A stretch of 64,000 bases of DNA. Source: Sarcocystis neurona (lineage: Eukaryota > Apicomplexa > Conoidasida > Eucoccidiorida > Sarcocystidae). This document shows, one piece after another, positions 50,501 to 62,426 of the stretch; position 1 is the first letter of the stretch, and each line of letters begins with the position of its first letter. The stretch is taken from positions 833,748 through 897,747 of the forward strand of contig KL647306.1 in assembly GCA_000727475.1 (NCBI GenBank), written 5' to 3'. The position numbers and the translations under genes were made by a program. The notes below the pieces were generated by a model, which was not told the origin of the DNA, ran no database searches, and worked only from the letters and a program-made list of their open reading frames with translations.

Positions 50501-50917
50501 ATTTCTAAAGAGTGCCCGTGAATTTAGAATGTCATCGGTTTCGCGCGGCACACATGTAGTGCGCGTGTGTCCGCTTTACGCAGGGCGTCACTGACAAATA
50601 CGGATCTCGGTTACCCATTGCGTATATGGAGCCGCTTACAAGTGAAAATCAGATCTCCGTTCTGCAATACATTCTGCAGCCTTCTTATCCACCGGTAAGG
50701 CTTCCCTCAAGTCAACGTAAAGACGCAGAGTAGCCAGCCGCTCTGCTAACACCGAGTAATTGCGTAGCGCAGCCAACAGTTTAATTTGGACTCGTCCACT
50801 GTAGGCCTTCTCAAAGCGCCGTGCGTCACGATTGAGGCGAATTACATCCGCGAACAGATATGAACAGCAGGCCGACGTATAGGGAAAGTACTTCCTAATA
50901 TTCCAAGAGGGCAGACG
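47528..50917 (-). CDS. M3-family metallopeptidase, oligoendopeptidase F type, 8 exons (5' end unresolved)
   Basis: Predicted zinc oligopeptidase cutting short peptides. Exons in coding order: 50917-50640, 50404-50063, 49829-49658, 49421-49272, 49003-48718, 48487-48270, 48131-48061, 47879-47528; GT-AG introns, phases agree, 622 residues plus TAG. Family landmarks: LPSWNIRKYFP; FEKAYSGRV; HFIEERLNFLSQEI; MRRFYALKKRIL; YRDRAAPLP; GPFVALSYTPGERSLYALAH; zinc motif HEACHGIH formed across the exon 5/6 junction (T from one exon, GC from the next); SEMVALLGEIILFRYLL, whose first Glu is the likely third zinc ligand; YYGEDGD; PFYVFSYAAAQQLADFFYS; ASGINKTTKNFW near the C terminus. PepF-type enzymes have about 600 residues, so most of the protein is present, but no Met precedes residue 1, so an N-terminal exon lies above 50917. 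Cys replaces the usual Gly in HExGH. Localisation cannot be read without the N terminus. CLP1 faces it tail to tail. Confidence 0.88.
50001..50088. repeat. Perfect 44-bp tandem duplication over a 5' splice site
   Basis: Bases 50001-50044 and 50045-50088 are identical by eye (TATAGGGACGGTGCTTACAT at each start). On the minus strand the unit contains the last bases of peptidase exon 2 and its donor AGAAT followed by GTAAGC, so the donor exists twice: 50062 (used in the model) and 50018. Confidence 0.95.
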
Positions 50918-52300
50918 CTGCGCGACGTCTGCGCCTATTCAACATACACAGTGAGGATTCAGGAAATCACACAGACATCAGATACCACGACAGTGAAGCT
51001 AGTTCGACTGCGTTAGTGCTCTTTACTTTTTCAGAACTGTAGGCGTGCAGGCACCGAAGTGGTCACGCGAGGAGGCTGAGGCATGTTCGAAAAGGTGCCG
51101 CCTTGATGCGCGAGCAGACGATGAGTGTGGAAGCAGCCCAGGCAGCACTTGTAGATAGCTCCTTTGGCGTGGTGCACACACGCGGAGCCGCGCAGGAGCG
51201 TTACTTTGATCTGCGATGGTGCGACTGGGAGACCTGTGTGTGAGACGCACACAATTACAGTAATATACGTAAGTGTTACTTTGATCTGCGATGGTGCGAC
51301 TGGGAGACCTGTGTGTGAGACGCACACAGTTACAGTAATATACGTAAGTGTAGCTGCGTGTTCGTAATATCTTAAATGCATACGGGCACGCGGTGGTGAG
51401 CAAACCGTACTTTTTCGACGCATCCACGAAGCCCGTTTCCAGACGACGTTGCGCGCAGCACGGTCTACTTGTCCCCTTTGCTCCCCTGGTAGCACAGACG
51501 CCGCGTAACATTTTGCCGGTATGAGATCTGCGACCTGCACACAAGCAAAGAGCGCCACGGTTATCCTCGCAGCATTGTCATCAGTTATGACCACCGCTCA
51601 CATCCGAGGCGCCGTCAGGTGCATGCTCCCGCTTCGTACATAGATAAAGTGCAGTCCCTAATACTCGTAGACGTCAGGGGAAGCAGAAGCCGTGCAGCAC
51701 GCGCGCACCTCCGTTGAAGTGTCGGTAGTGTGTAGAATCGTGTGCGACAACACAAACTGTTCGTGTGATCATCTCGATTGGACGCACGCCTACGCATACG
51801 AACGTATGCATACATGTGGAGCGTCTACCGACACGAAGCGCAATGTGGCATGATGTTTTATATATGTGAGGGAGAGGATGATCCAAATTACACAACCGAA
51901 GTGGATGACTTACAATTGTGAACCTGAGGTGCACCGCTAGTGAAGACAGGAGGATTATCCAGCAGAAGGAACCACTGCAACGAGCCTGCAGCCAAATAAG
52001 ACGAATATCGCTGAGCAGTTGCTACAAACGCCTGCATTGCCAAGAGCCTCAGCAAATGGTTTCGTGTACTGATACTGCGAACAACGTCGAAGAACACAGC
52101 TTTTCATCAAAACAGGCTTGGAATGAGGTGAGGACTGATGTGGACACGAATATTACATTTAACTCTGGCATCGACAAACCGTGTTTTCCCTCCGAGGATT
52201 GAGCGTGAGAGTTGTTGCGTGGTGCTGGGAAGTTCTGAGTGGCAGTGAAGGGTTGAAACCAGTGGAACGTACGCAGTCTGATGACATCTTCCAGCCACGC
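50918..52300 (-). other. Upstream region of the M3 peptidase, probable missing 5' exon(s)
   Basis: Minus-strand open stretches at 51594-51031 and 52097-51888 could contain the N-terminal exon(s). One reading starts MLRGVCATRGAKGTSRPCCA (within 51544-51023), basic and Ser/Ala-rich like a transit peptide, but I found no donor/acceptor pair that joins it in phase to 50917. Treat as unresolved. Confidence 0.35.
51203..51352. repeat. 75-bp tandem duplication, two copies
   Basis: GTTACTTTGATCTGCGATGG begins at 51203 and again at 51278; the copies differ at one or two bases. On the minus strand each copy carries a pyrimidine/CACACACAG acceptor-like site. As 75 is a multiple of three, a minus-strand frame reads a 25-residue repeat. 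Confidence 0.93.
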
Positions 52301-53470
52301 GAAGGTCAGGCGACGGTCACTCGTATGTGCACACCTTGCGTAAGCGGTGTAATGTTGTTAAATCTGGCACAGCACAATGTCTGCTTCCGGCAACTGAAGA
52401 CGCGCACTACCGTCGATATCCAGGGTCCCAATGTATCCGCCGGCTCTGGCTGTAGAGCGTGTTCCGGGAAGACACGTTTGCACGCAGAGGTAGGGCACGC
52501 GTCACGTTGCACCTCTACCGTTTTGTACGTAAAACAGGTGCTTGGTCATGGGTCTTTGCCTCGAGTGTGGAGGTTGCTGCTTTTCGGGCCTCTTCGTCTC
52601 TTATCAACTTCAGGAGGGCGGACAGGACGAAAGGCGAGCCCAGGGGCTGGGAGGGCAGTTTGGGTGAGGCGGAGGACTGAATCCAGCGAAAGGTACACCG
52701 TACAGGGGTCGTCTGTGCATCACGAGGTCAAGCGCTGCATGCATACGCCTCGCTCTCTTTTTTACCTGTAAAAAACCTTATACGTCTAGGGTAGGGTGTC
52801 TGCATTTAGCGGAAAAGGTGAGTGGCACTGCGGAGGGCACGCACCTTTTGGCGTCTCTAAACTCTTCCGTAACTTGTCGATTCCGTGTACTTCTTGCCCC
52901 AAAACCGCTCGGTTTCAGGTCCCCTCGTCGCTTCGCTGCTCCAGACAAGTTGTTCATTCCGGCCGTCGGATGGGTGAGCAGTACGTTGCCATGGGTTTGT
53001 GGAAAAGAGAAACCCGCTAAAGCGACACAGTTTGGTGGCGTCCTCGTATCAAGGGCTCGTCAATGGACGCACGCCCACTTCTCGACGATCTTCGCACCGC
53101 CTCTCAACTGGAGAATGCGCCCCAGCGTGGAAGGTATGTTATCAGCGTTCAGCGACGAAGAACCTCGACCCCGGCATACACAGTGTACCCCCTCGTCCCC
53201 AAGGAGCCTGCGCATACGCGCTGCTATTCTGGAGCTGCATTATGGTCTCCGTTTACCTGTATGTTTCATTTCGTCTCCTATGTTGAATACGTGGAATTTT
53301 CTTACTGGGACACACACATAAGCGAACAGTTGAACACACTTATGTCTGTGTCAGAATCAGACGCATCCAGCCGTTCTGAGGGGTTATCTTTCATTTGAAG
53401 CCTGATGCAGACAAGTGTAACTCAACGTTTCTAACCCCTGTACGATAGCGCGCTGCTACGCAGTGTTTTT

Positions 53471-53640
53471 GCGACGCAGCTGCACCCTTTGGTGCCGGTA
53501 TGCCTCTCATCAACAACGATGATTAGGAGAGACGCAAAACTGGTTCCGACAGTCGCGACGCAGTTGCAGCATTCGGCGCCCCTTCGCCTCTTATCAACCA
53601 GAAGCAGAACTGGTTTCTCCACTGGCTGGCGAGCGCGCGC
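53471..53640. repeat. Imperfect 84-bp tandem duplication
   Basis: GCGACGCAG at 53471 and 53555, followed in both copies by GCA(G)C, GGTGCC/GGCGCC, CTC(T)TCATCAAC-like and AACTGGTT words. Old and diverged. Confidence 0.65.
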
Positions 53641-56600
53641 CCTAAGCTCGAAGAGGGACTATCACACGTGAAATGAAACTCGTGGGGCGGCAACCATCCG
53701 TCTAATAGCAGGAAAGTATATCCACCCTTCGGTGGTACCACCTCACTGCAGATACATCAGATTTGGCCAACTACGATACGTGTATTCAGGAAGGACAACA
53801 AGCCCTTTTATCCTTTGAAGCATTCGGGTCAACTCTCTCTTTTGTGGATGAAGCACTTGCTGCACGGCGTACTTTCATGTTGTTATATTCATCCGCGTCA
53901 ACTTTTTCATTTGTAGGCCGTGTTGTTCTTGCATTGTCTGCTTTCGTCTCAGGTGCCCGGGCTCAACACTTCCAGTTGTAGGCGATTTCGTCCTAGCACC
54001 CGAAAGGAGAATTCTTTCAAGTGATAGCTTTCTGACTAGCATTTTGTACCAGTCATACCTTTAATTTCAAAAGCTGCCCGACGGATGATAGTTTCAAACA
54101 TTGCTCAACAATGAGCGAAGCATGATCAAAAGTAACTGAATCTCTACGGCCGTGAGACTATATGTAGCCATTATCTTCGGGTACGCAGGGTCGATATTAT
54201 GTTTTTCTCATAGCGTAGCCTACCACTTTGAGGTTGGTGGCGCGGTCGTGCGTGCAGAAGAAGAGGGCAAATCAGATGTCATGTGCTCTGATCAGCGAAA
54301 TGTGTTACACACTCATATCGGCGACCTCACAACGCGTCCATTGTGTCCGTCTGTCGAAAGCAGTTCTCTAGCACGTAGTTTGCCTGCGGGAGTCTCTGTT
54401 TTCAACAGTTTTCCAAAACAGAGGATCCCAAAACAACGTCTACGTGAAAAAGAGGACTTGATACGGTATGCCTGAAGAAATTTAGACAAGAGAACCTCCG
54501 CTTATCACTGAAAACTTTCCGTTAACACTTGTCGAGAATCCGGAGTAAAACTGAAAATCAAGTGGGAAAAAACCCCGGTCCCCATGTATCGGCACGAACC
54601 CCTTACTGGTATACAGGGGAGTCATTCTCAGGGGCGTAGGTGACTGTTTTGTGCAGTAAGATTGACAGGAGACAGCAGCAGACCCGTACGACGGCAAAAA
54701 AGGCGTCAACCTGACAGGTTGCAGAGGTATAACGCTGCACGCTTCCCTAGCCCCGGTAGCCATTTGGTACTAGACATCAGACGTCCTAGAAGCTGGGAAG
54801 ATAATCGGATCTGAATTCTGAACGGTCGACTCGCTGAGTGAATCTGAGTCGGCGGAGAGTTTCAGGCGGTAACGCCTCACATTCGTCTTAAATTATACTG
54901 AAGCCGAAACGGTTACAGAACGCAGAAGGACTGCTCCTCCTTTCAACCCTTAAGATTTCGTCAGCATTGGTGTCTTGAAGAGAGAAAGAAACTTCAAGCA
55001 CCACTAAAACTCACAAGGAGGGACACTTGACCGGGACCACACGCTGACTTCTATGCAGAAACTGAAGCCATGAACCGCAAAGGAAGGTACGCGATAGTGT
55101 CTTCTTCAAAGCAGAACAACCTAAACCGTGACACGTCTGCAAGGCGCACCACCTGTAAACGTCGTTGGACACACTCAGCGCGCACGTATCAGGGTCCGCT
55201 TACACTCGACTTGATCTGCCTGGCAGAATTTCTTTGCTGTGTTCTGCAACGCCGTATGTCGTGGTGCCAGCCACAACAGATCGAAAAACCTCTCTTCGGC
55301 TATCTCTTGCTCCGTGGTCCGCAAGCTTTTGTTACGCATCACACGACCGGATAGAGCGCCCGACTCCGCGCAGTAGTGCACCAGCTGCAGATCACTTTCA
55401 GTGAAAAACGCTACTTCAGTCGTGGAGATGGCTATGGCTACTTAACAGTATGGCAGTGCAGCAGGATTTTTGTGGAGTACAAAATTCCGTCGGTGATGCG
55501 GGTAGTGATATGTTTCAAAGCTCTTCACCGGTGCACTTCCGTGTAATATACCTGTCGCAATAGCGTGTCTACCAGACAACTACGGTCACGTCGGCAGTCC
55601 GTTGGACGGTGATACAGCACTACGGTCAAGAGCCCACGGCGTAGAGGTGATCGGGCTACGGCCAACTGGCCGTGAGTTTTCTGCATGAGTGTCAGTGACC
55701 TCGCCGGATTTCCACTCTATCGTCACCGAGTTGCGCGATCGCGTGCATCTGCCAGTTGCGTCCTACGAGGTTACGGGCTTATATATCTCTGCACATTTGC
55801 ACTACAACGCACTAGTACCTTCGCATTTCAGGGGGAAGTGGGGATGCTCACCAGCCGCAAAGGCTAGGCAAGCCTACGCCACGAATACATATGTGGTGGT
55901 GAGGGTGGCGTGCACTCTACGATTGCAGCACACACGTATTGGCCCTACGCGTTGTCTAGATGGTTAGAGAGCCTGCAGAATACAGCTGAGGTGGACAAAC
56001 AGGTACGCCGATGAAGTTTACAATTTTCAGAAGAGTAGCAAACAGTGTCGAGTATTCTACTCTCGTGACGTCCTGGAGTGTGAGCCACATCGACAAAATA
56101 ACACGTGGATATGTTTTCACGAGCAACTTCGCAGTCGCTTCGTTTGAAGCGCAGCTGTGGCTTCTATTGGGCTACCGCTCACCGATGAGGCAGAAATAAG
56201 CACAGAAAGTGCTGCATCGCCAAAGAAGTCCTCACTAGGTCCCAGAACGAGCAGAGTGCCCTGGTGATTGAGGTTCTACATAATCAACTGTGCAGCAGGG
56301 CGCATTTCAAGCAGACTGTTGTGGGCGTTGCTCCTTACGGCCAAGTGTCGCGTCCGCAGAGCAGCCAAATGACAAAAAGGTGTCTGTTGTGAACTGTGCG
56401 AAAAAATGTCACGAATCATGGTTGTGGACCACAAAAATATCAGTTGGCGTTTCATCCTCGCACGCAGCAGAAAAAATTACACATTCGACGAGCGATAGTT
56501 CCGGAAACTACGCGCAACCTTGTTCGATTGTTCCAGTCAGTCAAAGGAACTGCAGAACACGGTGTCCTCGGCCTTCGTTGGCAGCTGGGCCACTTAGACA

Positions 56601-58065
56601 TCGGTTCGCTTTGCCGCATACCTCGTGCGGATGTACGCGGTTGTGCTCATGGTTAGTAGCACCTACCTCGTGCACGCCTACGGGGTTAGCACGGCGCTTT
56701 ATCTCGGCCACTTTCTAACCGTACGTGGCTTCTAGATTGTTGTTCACGACCACCCGTCGGCAAAGTGACTTTGAATGGCCCTGTTGATAGGGGTCAAGGT
56801 CGCACATGTTCACCGTGACCACCGAATAGGAGACGTGCTGCGAAGGCTACAACCTGACTGTGTCCGCACTTGGAACGTTAAGTGAAGGCTGAGCAGTTTC
56901 CGTACATAAGTACCTCGTCACCAGATGCGACTCGTAGATGCAAGAAAAAGGCAAGCGAACAGAAGCCACAGTTGTCCCTCAGCACCCATCGGGCATACAC
57001 CCCTGTGGAAATCACTACTGTTCGATCAGTCGCACCCGGCGTACACGTTTGCCGCAGCTCTGCTGTTGTCCGCATCCCTGTTCAGCAAGTACTTGCGCGA
57101 TATTCGATACTCTACGCCAGCCCCTAACTTGCTTATGGTTTTAGTGCTATATCTTTTTTGTTCGACTGTTACATTTGTTCAAGGACGCCTACTCAGCAAG
57201 GACGTCAACAGAAACCTGTGGAGTCGCTCGCCCGCAGTGAGTCACAAGCGAGGAGTTCACTCTAAACACTTCGAAAACCTGGTAGTGTGACTCGATAAAA
57301 TACGTCAGAACGTATCCTGATACACATAACGAAAGTGCTACCCGGTGGCCTCTTTGGGTTAGCGGCTGATGGTGAGAGAACGATTTCTGGAGACTGGGGC
57401 TGCAGACATGGTTCGACACCACTGCACCGCTGCACGTGTGGTATCCACCTGTGAAGTCATGTGTAATGCCGAAAGCCCACACCAGCGCAAGGACGGAGCA
57501 AACGCTTGCGTTACGGAACTCACTTTTACAGTGCAGCCACCACAGCACACAGGTGCCAACCCCTGCGAAGAGATTCAAAGGCGACCGCACGAGCTAGCAC
57601 AGAAGATAGCCGTGAAATCAGGCGTTCTCTTGATTTGTTGAGACTTACACGAAGTACAGGCAAGTGCTGTCTGACGATAAACGAGTCGAGCCGCACAGTC
57701 AAAAGTGCATCTGTTTTACGTGCCTGACCGCCCCCAGCAATGCAGCAGCACGCGAGCGTTCGGCAAACTGCAAGGCCGTATCACAGGCGGCGTCCGTCGC
57801 TGGAATGTGGGGTATCTCAAAAGTACCCGCAATTTCTGAACGCATGAGTGCATGCGTGGCGCACGGTGTCACACTCAAAGGAAGCATGAAGGGATGCCCG
57901 GACAGCCAAGCCATCCAGGTGTGCCGAATCGCCTCCTATGACCCTCACGCTCACGTGGAACATGCATTCGCATTAATAAGCATATATATATATATATATA
58001 TGTATATGTGTGTACCTAGGACAATGTATTAGAAGACAGTAACAGTTCAAGCACGCCGGCACACA

Positions 58066-58160
58066 TGGCCAACAATGAATACAGCATTACGCACGCACAG
58101 GTAACGCGCTACCGCGCGTAAGGACCAGTGCGTCCGTAATGCTTTATTCATTGTTGGCCA
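58066..58160. repeat. 95-bp near-perfect inverted repeat (foldback)
   Basis: Left arm from TGGCCAACAATGAATACAGC at 58066, right arm ending TTATTCATTGTTGGCCA at 58160; arms of about 45 bp pair with about four mismatches and a 3-nt bulge around a TACC loop near 58109. The termini TGGCCA are palindromic. No clear target-site duplication seen. It could be a MITE-like foldback element or a hairpin transcript. Confidence 0.9.
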
Positions 58161-58612
58161 GTACAGATACAATGTACGTCAAGACCTAAAAGGTTTCAGA
58201 CTCGTGAGGCCATCATCCATACGATGCCACCCTTTAGACATGAAAGACTGTTTGCACTGCACGCATGATGCTGGCACATTTGCAGGACGAGCACCACAAA
58301 ATTCTTCAGTGTAGACCACCAATAAAAAAGCGACAGCAACAGGATAGCGTTCAGTCCTCGACCAGTTACGCTATCCGTTCACTATGTGCGCTCAAATGCT
58401 TCTTCTCCCTCTCGAATACTTCTTTCTGTCTACACGCGACGCCATGAACACAGGATTTTCAGGTGTGCTGAGCTACAAAGTCTCCACTTTGTACACTCTT
58501 TCACCCACACCTTGTTAGAACTGGTTCTCTGACCTTGCTCTTCCAGTATACCAGTGTATCTCTTTTTCACGCGCGGGTGTCAGTCACAATATCTCATCTC
58601 TCCACGTCTCTC

Positions 58613-58785
58613 TCTTCACACACGCCGGGGCATTAAATACGATTTTGAAACATAGAGTTTCTTCGTTGCCCACTCTGTCGTATCCACGTCCTTTTTCTCT
58701 TCAGACCCGCCAGGGCACTGAACACGCTTCTAAAACATAGAATTTCTTCGTTGCCCACCCTGTAGTGTCCACCTCCTCTTCCTCG
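58613..58785. repeat. Imperfect 85-bp tandem duplication
   Basis: TCTTCACACACGCCGGGGCA at 58613 and TCTTCAGACCCGCCAGGGCA at 58698; both continue through AAACATAGA and TTTCTTCGTTGCCCAC. Diverged by roughly 15 percent by eye. Confidence 0.85.
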
Positions 58786-60241
58786 CTGCCTGAAATCTGA
58801 AACTTGAGAAAACAGTCATCCGTATCCAGTCACAAGCGTACTTCGTTCAATAGTACAGATGAGGTTTTTCAACACTTTAGCATATAGGCCTCATTGAAAA
58901 ATCTCAAAACGTTCCAGTCTTCTGTGGTTACACGCGATGCGCGAGTCTGTAACTGTCAGCCTCGTCACCTGACTTACGACCACTTGTAACACAATGAGAG
59001 TTGCCACGATTCGAGAGCCCTCCCGGAAGTCCAGTTACATGTTTTATTCAAATGTCCTCTTCTGCCCTTCTTCTTTTCTAGGGCGCCTACCATTCCATGT
59101 ACTTTTTCGCGTTCCAAATTTACTTCTTCAGCGCACTGGTTCCGCCTATCAGCACCTCTACTTCCCCTGTCAACCATCTTGTTCAATTTGTCATTTACTT
59201 GGTTTTCCAGTGCGCCTCCATCGTCTGTGTAATACGTAACTTCGCTTTAAGCACACAAGCTACTCCTGTGAGCACATGTAACAGCCTCCGCTACGACGCT
59301 TAAATCTCCCACCAGCACAGTCATTTGTTGGATCCGATCGTTTGCTTCCGTTGTTGATCACGTACTCCCTGTGTCCCTCTGTTAACTTCAATGTCAGAAT
59401 AATGCGCCAGCGCACCTTCTCTCTTTGCCCACACACTTTTTTTCTTTAGTGGTGGACCTCTTCTTTCTACCAGTGTGTTTCTTCCCATGTGTGTGCCAGC
59501 CGCTGCTCAGTCATTGTGCTTGTGTCCTATCCAATGCCACGCGTGCGTTTTTCTCGTTCAAATCGTCCCCTGTCTCCGCTCTTGTTACCCACTTCCCACC
59601 GGTTCTCCTTGTTTCCGCTACATTTACCTGAGCCGCACGTTTTCCCTCCCCTGTAGAAAATATATATACGTGGTACGTGCACAACGGCGTGCGCTTGTGT
59701 AGATCCTGTACACGTTAGACGTTTAGCAAGGTCGTTTATTTCCTCCGTCGTCCCAGCCGATACTTTTTCCGGCAATCCATACAAATATTCATCCTGTTCT
59801 CGTTTCTCCTCTGTGCAATTTGTTTACTCTAGTCTGTTTCTTCCAGAACAAGAGCTACCTGCTCACGGTGCTTCCGTAGCAACGTGAGCCTCCAGATCTC
59901 GCCCCGCAGCACGGCCTATCAGCACAGGTGCAGCGGTTCTACAAGTGAGTTGATCAACGGCTGCGTCAACGTGTGCATGCTTTCGAGCAGCGGACATCAT
60001 CTGTATCGCAGCAGTTCTCTGCACTGGCGAGCTCACGTCCTGGTGTGCTGTTGCACAAGAGGACGACCTGCCGTCCCAGCGCAAAATAATGTCTTGCATT
60101 TCGACTTTCCGACACAAGTGTTGCGAGAGAAGCGTGCTCATGATGCCCGAAGCAAGCGAACAAACCCACCAGTTGACTGCGCGCACACACACATATCAGG
60201 TTTCAACGATAAACTCTGTTCAGCTATCCACAGTCGTGTGA

Positions 60242-60272
<31 letters not shown>

Positions 60273-61851
60273 CATATGTGCACCTGGGCGCACACAGACA
60301 CACACACATCCACACCGGCGACATTATGGAGGAACATCGCCCTTCCCGGTGAAATGTCAGCCTACAAGTACATAATGCGTCTAAATAGCACCACGCCAAA
60401 GAAAAGACTTTTTTTTTCAGTGTACAAGACTTAGACGTTGCGCACGCTGTGCACAGAAGAGGTATCGTCGTCCAGTTCGATCCAGATGATGGAGGAAGCT
60501 CTCAGTAGAGAGAAGTGTAGGCAAAACTGTACATGGAGATACGGAAAGCGACAACGCTCGTTGCCCTCTGAAACAACTCAGTGGTTCTCTATCTCTACAG
60601 TGCAGTCTGACACAGTAGAACACGAAAGACACGCCAAGGGCAAATACGCCAAATGACAATCTCGGAGAATACTTCCCCCGTCCCTTTCATTACAGAACCC
60701 CAGGAGCCACGAATGACGAGATCTTCTGACGCATGGGATTGAACTACTCAACACTTATCAGGCGAACGCGGCTGTTATTCTCGTTCTCCCTACTACGACA
60801 ACATCGTCTCGTGTTTCCGCGTGCGTGCCGATAAAATATGTACGTACACAGACACACACACACACACACACACACACACTTAGAAGCTTTCTGCAAGTCC
60901 TGCAGAAGCGGCAAGAGTTATGTCGCGGTGCGGCACCTTTATTACAAATGCGTGTGCGCGTAAGACGACAGGTGATATTGCCACCTTAGAGACTATGCTG
61001 CATCCACGTAGATTCACAAGAAACACCATCACAGATACAGCTGTAGGTTTGTCGGGGACAGAAAACCACCACTTACAGCAGCACCTCTTGCCTCCCACGT
61101 GTGCTACCTAAGAAAAACATTTTTCACAGGTGTACTGAAGGCAGCGCTACCTCCAGCTCCAATATAAGGCTGCAGGACCCCAGCGTTACGTCGTTTCAAA
61201 ATCACTACTACTGACTTTTTAAAAGCAGCACAAGACGGCCGGGATTTGCCTTCCTCGTGGTCGTCTGTTCTGGAGAAGGGAAGCAAGGAATAACCAGGTG
61301 CTTCTGCACGCATCCATACTTTACGTACATACACACGAATACATACATGTACACGAGCAGCAAAGGCAGATATGTCTAGTCGTGGTCGTGACAGTGCTCG
61401 GGCTGTGGTAGCGTCGCCGCGGAGCGTCGAGAACAAAGCACAGACGCGTCGCAACAGCTGCAGCCACTTGCTACGGCCGCTGAATATTTGAGTACACCTG
61501 AGAACAGTTCAGCCGCTATACGCCCTACGCCATACGTATTGACAAGTAAGGGGATGCTGTGTACTACCTCTTCTTTCTACGACTGTCTACGGTCCACGCT
61601 CCACGCGTGCGCGCACAGAACTTCCCTCCTGCGACGTGACAGCGTCTTCGCTGCTCTGCCTGCCATATTTCTAAGCGGTGCAGATTGGCCCTACCGGAGA
61701 CAGGGAAGCCAACGAGCAGCCAGCAGGCGACCAGGTGCAGCAGCTGAATTGAGAAGCAGAAGTCCAGGCACTTGCGTGTTCGCTGTACCACCAGGAAGAC
61801 GATGTAGGACCTGAGGGCAGCAAAACGACAACACACTGTTGCAGTTTTTCC

Positions 61852-62426
61852 CCTCTCTTCCCCTCGCCTGCCGCATCACCAGCGCCTCCGACCTCTCCAG
61901 CGCCTGTGAGCTGCTTCAGTCCACTACCCAGGGCGCACTGATTGCCAGCTTCGCTGCCCAGCAGGTACAAGAAGCTTGCAGCAACAACACACGCCCAATC
62001 CCTGCCCAAAATCACCGAATACAGCGGCGCGCAGGTACCTGGTATACGTAGTTGGCTCATACATACATGAGCATAGACGTATACAGATATGTGTACACAG
62101 GTGGTACATCTTTTCTTTCTATATCGGATACGTACGTGTGTCTACAGGGAGATGTACATGTACATACGCACATGTACGTGTATATCCTACATACACACGA
62201 CCGCACACAAGCCGACCCATATGCATGGAGTCCTTAGGTTTGGATATAATTAGACAAAACTAACCTACGCAGGTGGACGTCTATGTGCGAGGTGTCGGCG
62301 CACCGAACTGTACACACACGTGCAAAGGAGGAGGTGACTTATCCGGCTGGGCAGGTGGACACGTGAACACAGAGGGCAACTTTCGTTCCGATGCTGCGAT
62401 CCACCAGGCAGCGGCAGACACGTGAT
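61852..62426 (+). CDS. Candidate two-exon 3' end of an unrecognised gene
   Basis: An acceptor CACTGTTGCAG near 61841-61851 is followed by an open exon (FFPSLPLACRITSASDLSSA and onward, ending ALIASFAAQQ) to a donor CAGCAG followed by GTACAA near 61966. After an AT-rich intron an acceptor CCTACGCAG at about 62272 leads in phase 0 to VDVYVRGVGAPNCTHTCKGG, then a TGA near 62424. GC content and codon choice are higher than around it. No family recognised; earlier exons not found. Confidence 0.3.

Larger units (their letters stand above)
52300..61830. other. Repeat-poor stretch without a recognised gene
   Basis: AT/GC-balanced, almost no CAG arrays, frames mostly under 130 codons on both strands. 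Several short frames look protein-like (minus 55381-55175, 57914-57699, 60192-59863, 61098-60880; plus 55689-55967, 57369-57641), but none shows a family motif and they do not join with matching splice phases. Small microsatellites: TATATA at 57981-58003 and 60241-60275, CA at 60849-60879. Confidence 0.45.

Noticed and set aside
55165..55967. Faint resemblance to porphobilinogen synthase (LPVASYEVTG, VIGLRPTG)
   Set aside because: The catalytic Lys positions would be missing, it would need a 24-nt intron, and the downstream sequence does not follow the family. Chance similarity is more likely.
62273..62310. VDVYVRGVG compared with the ribosomal protein S11 motif VEVYVKGPG
   Set aside because: The following sequence lacks the S11 Arg/Glu/Ala helix and C-terminal motif; upstream residues do not fit either.
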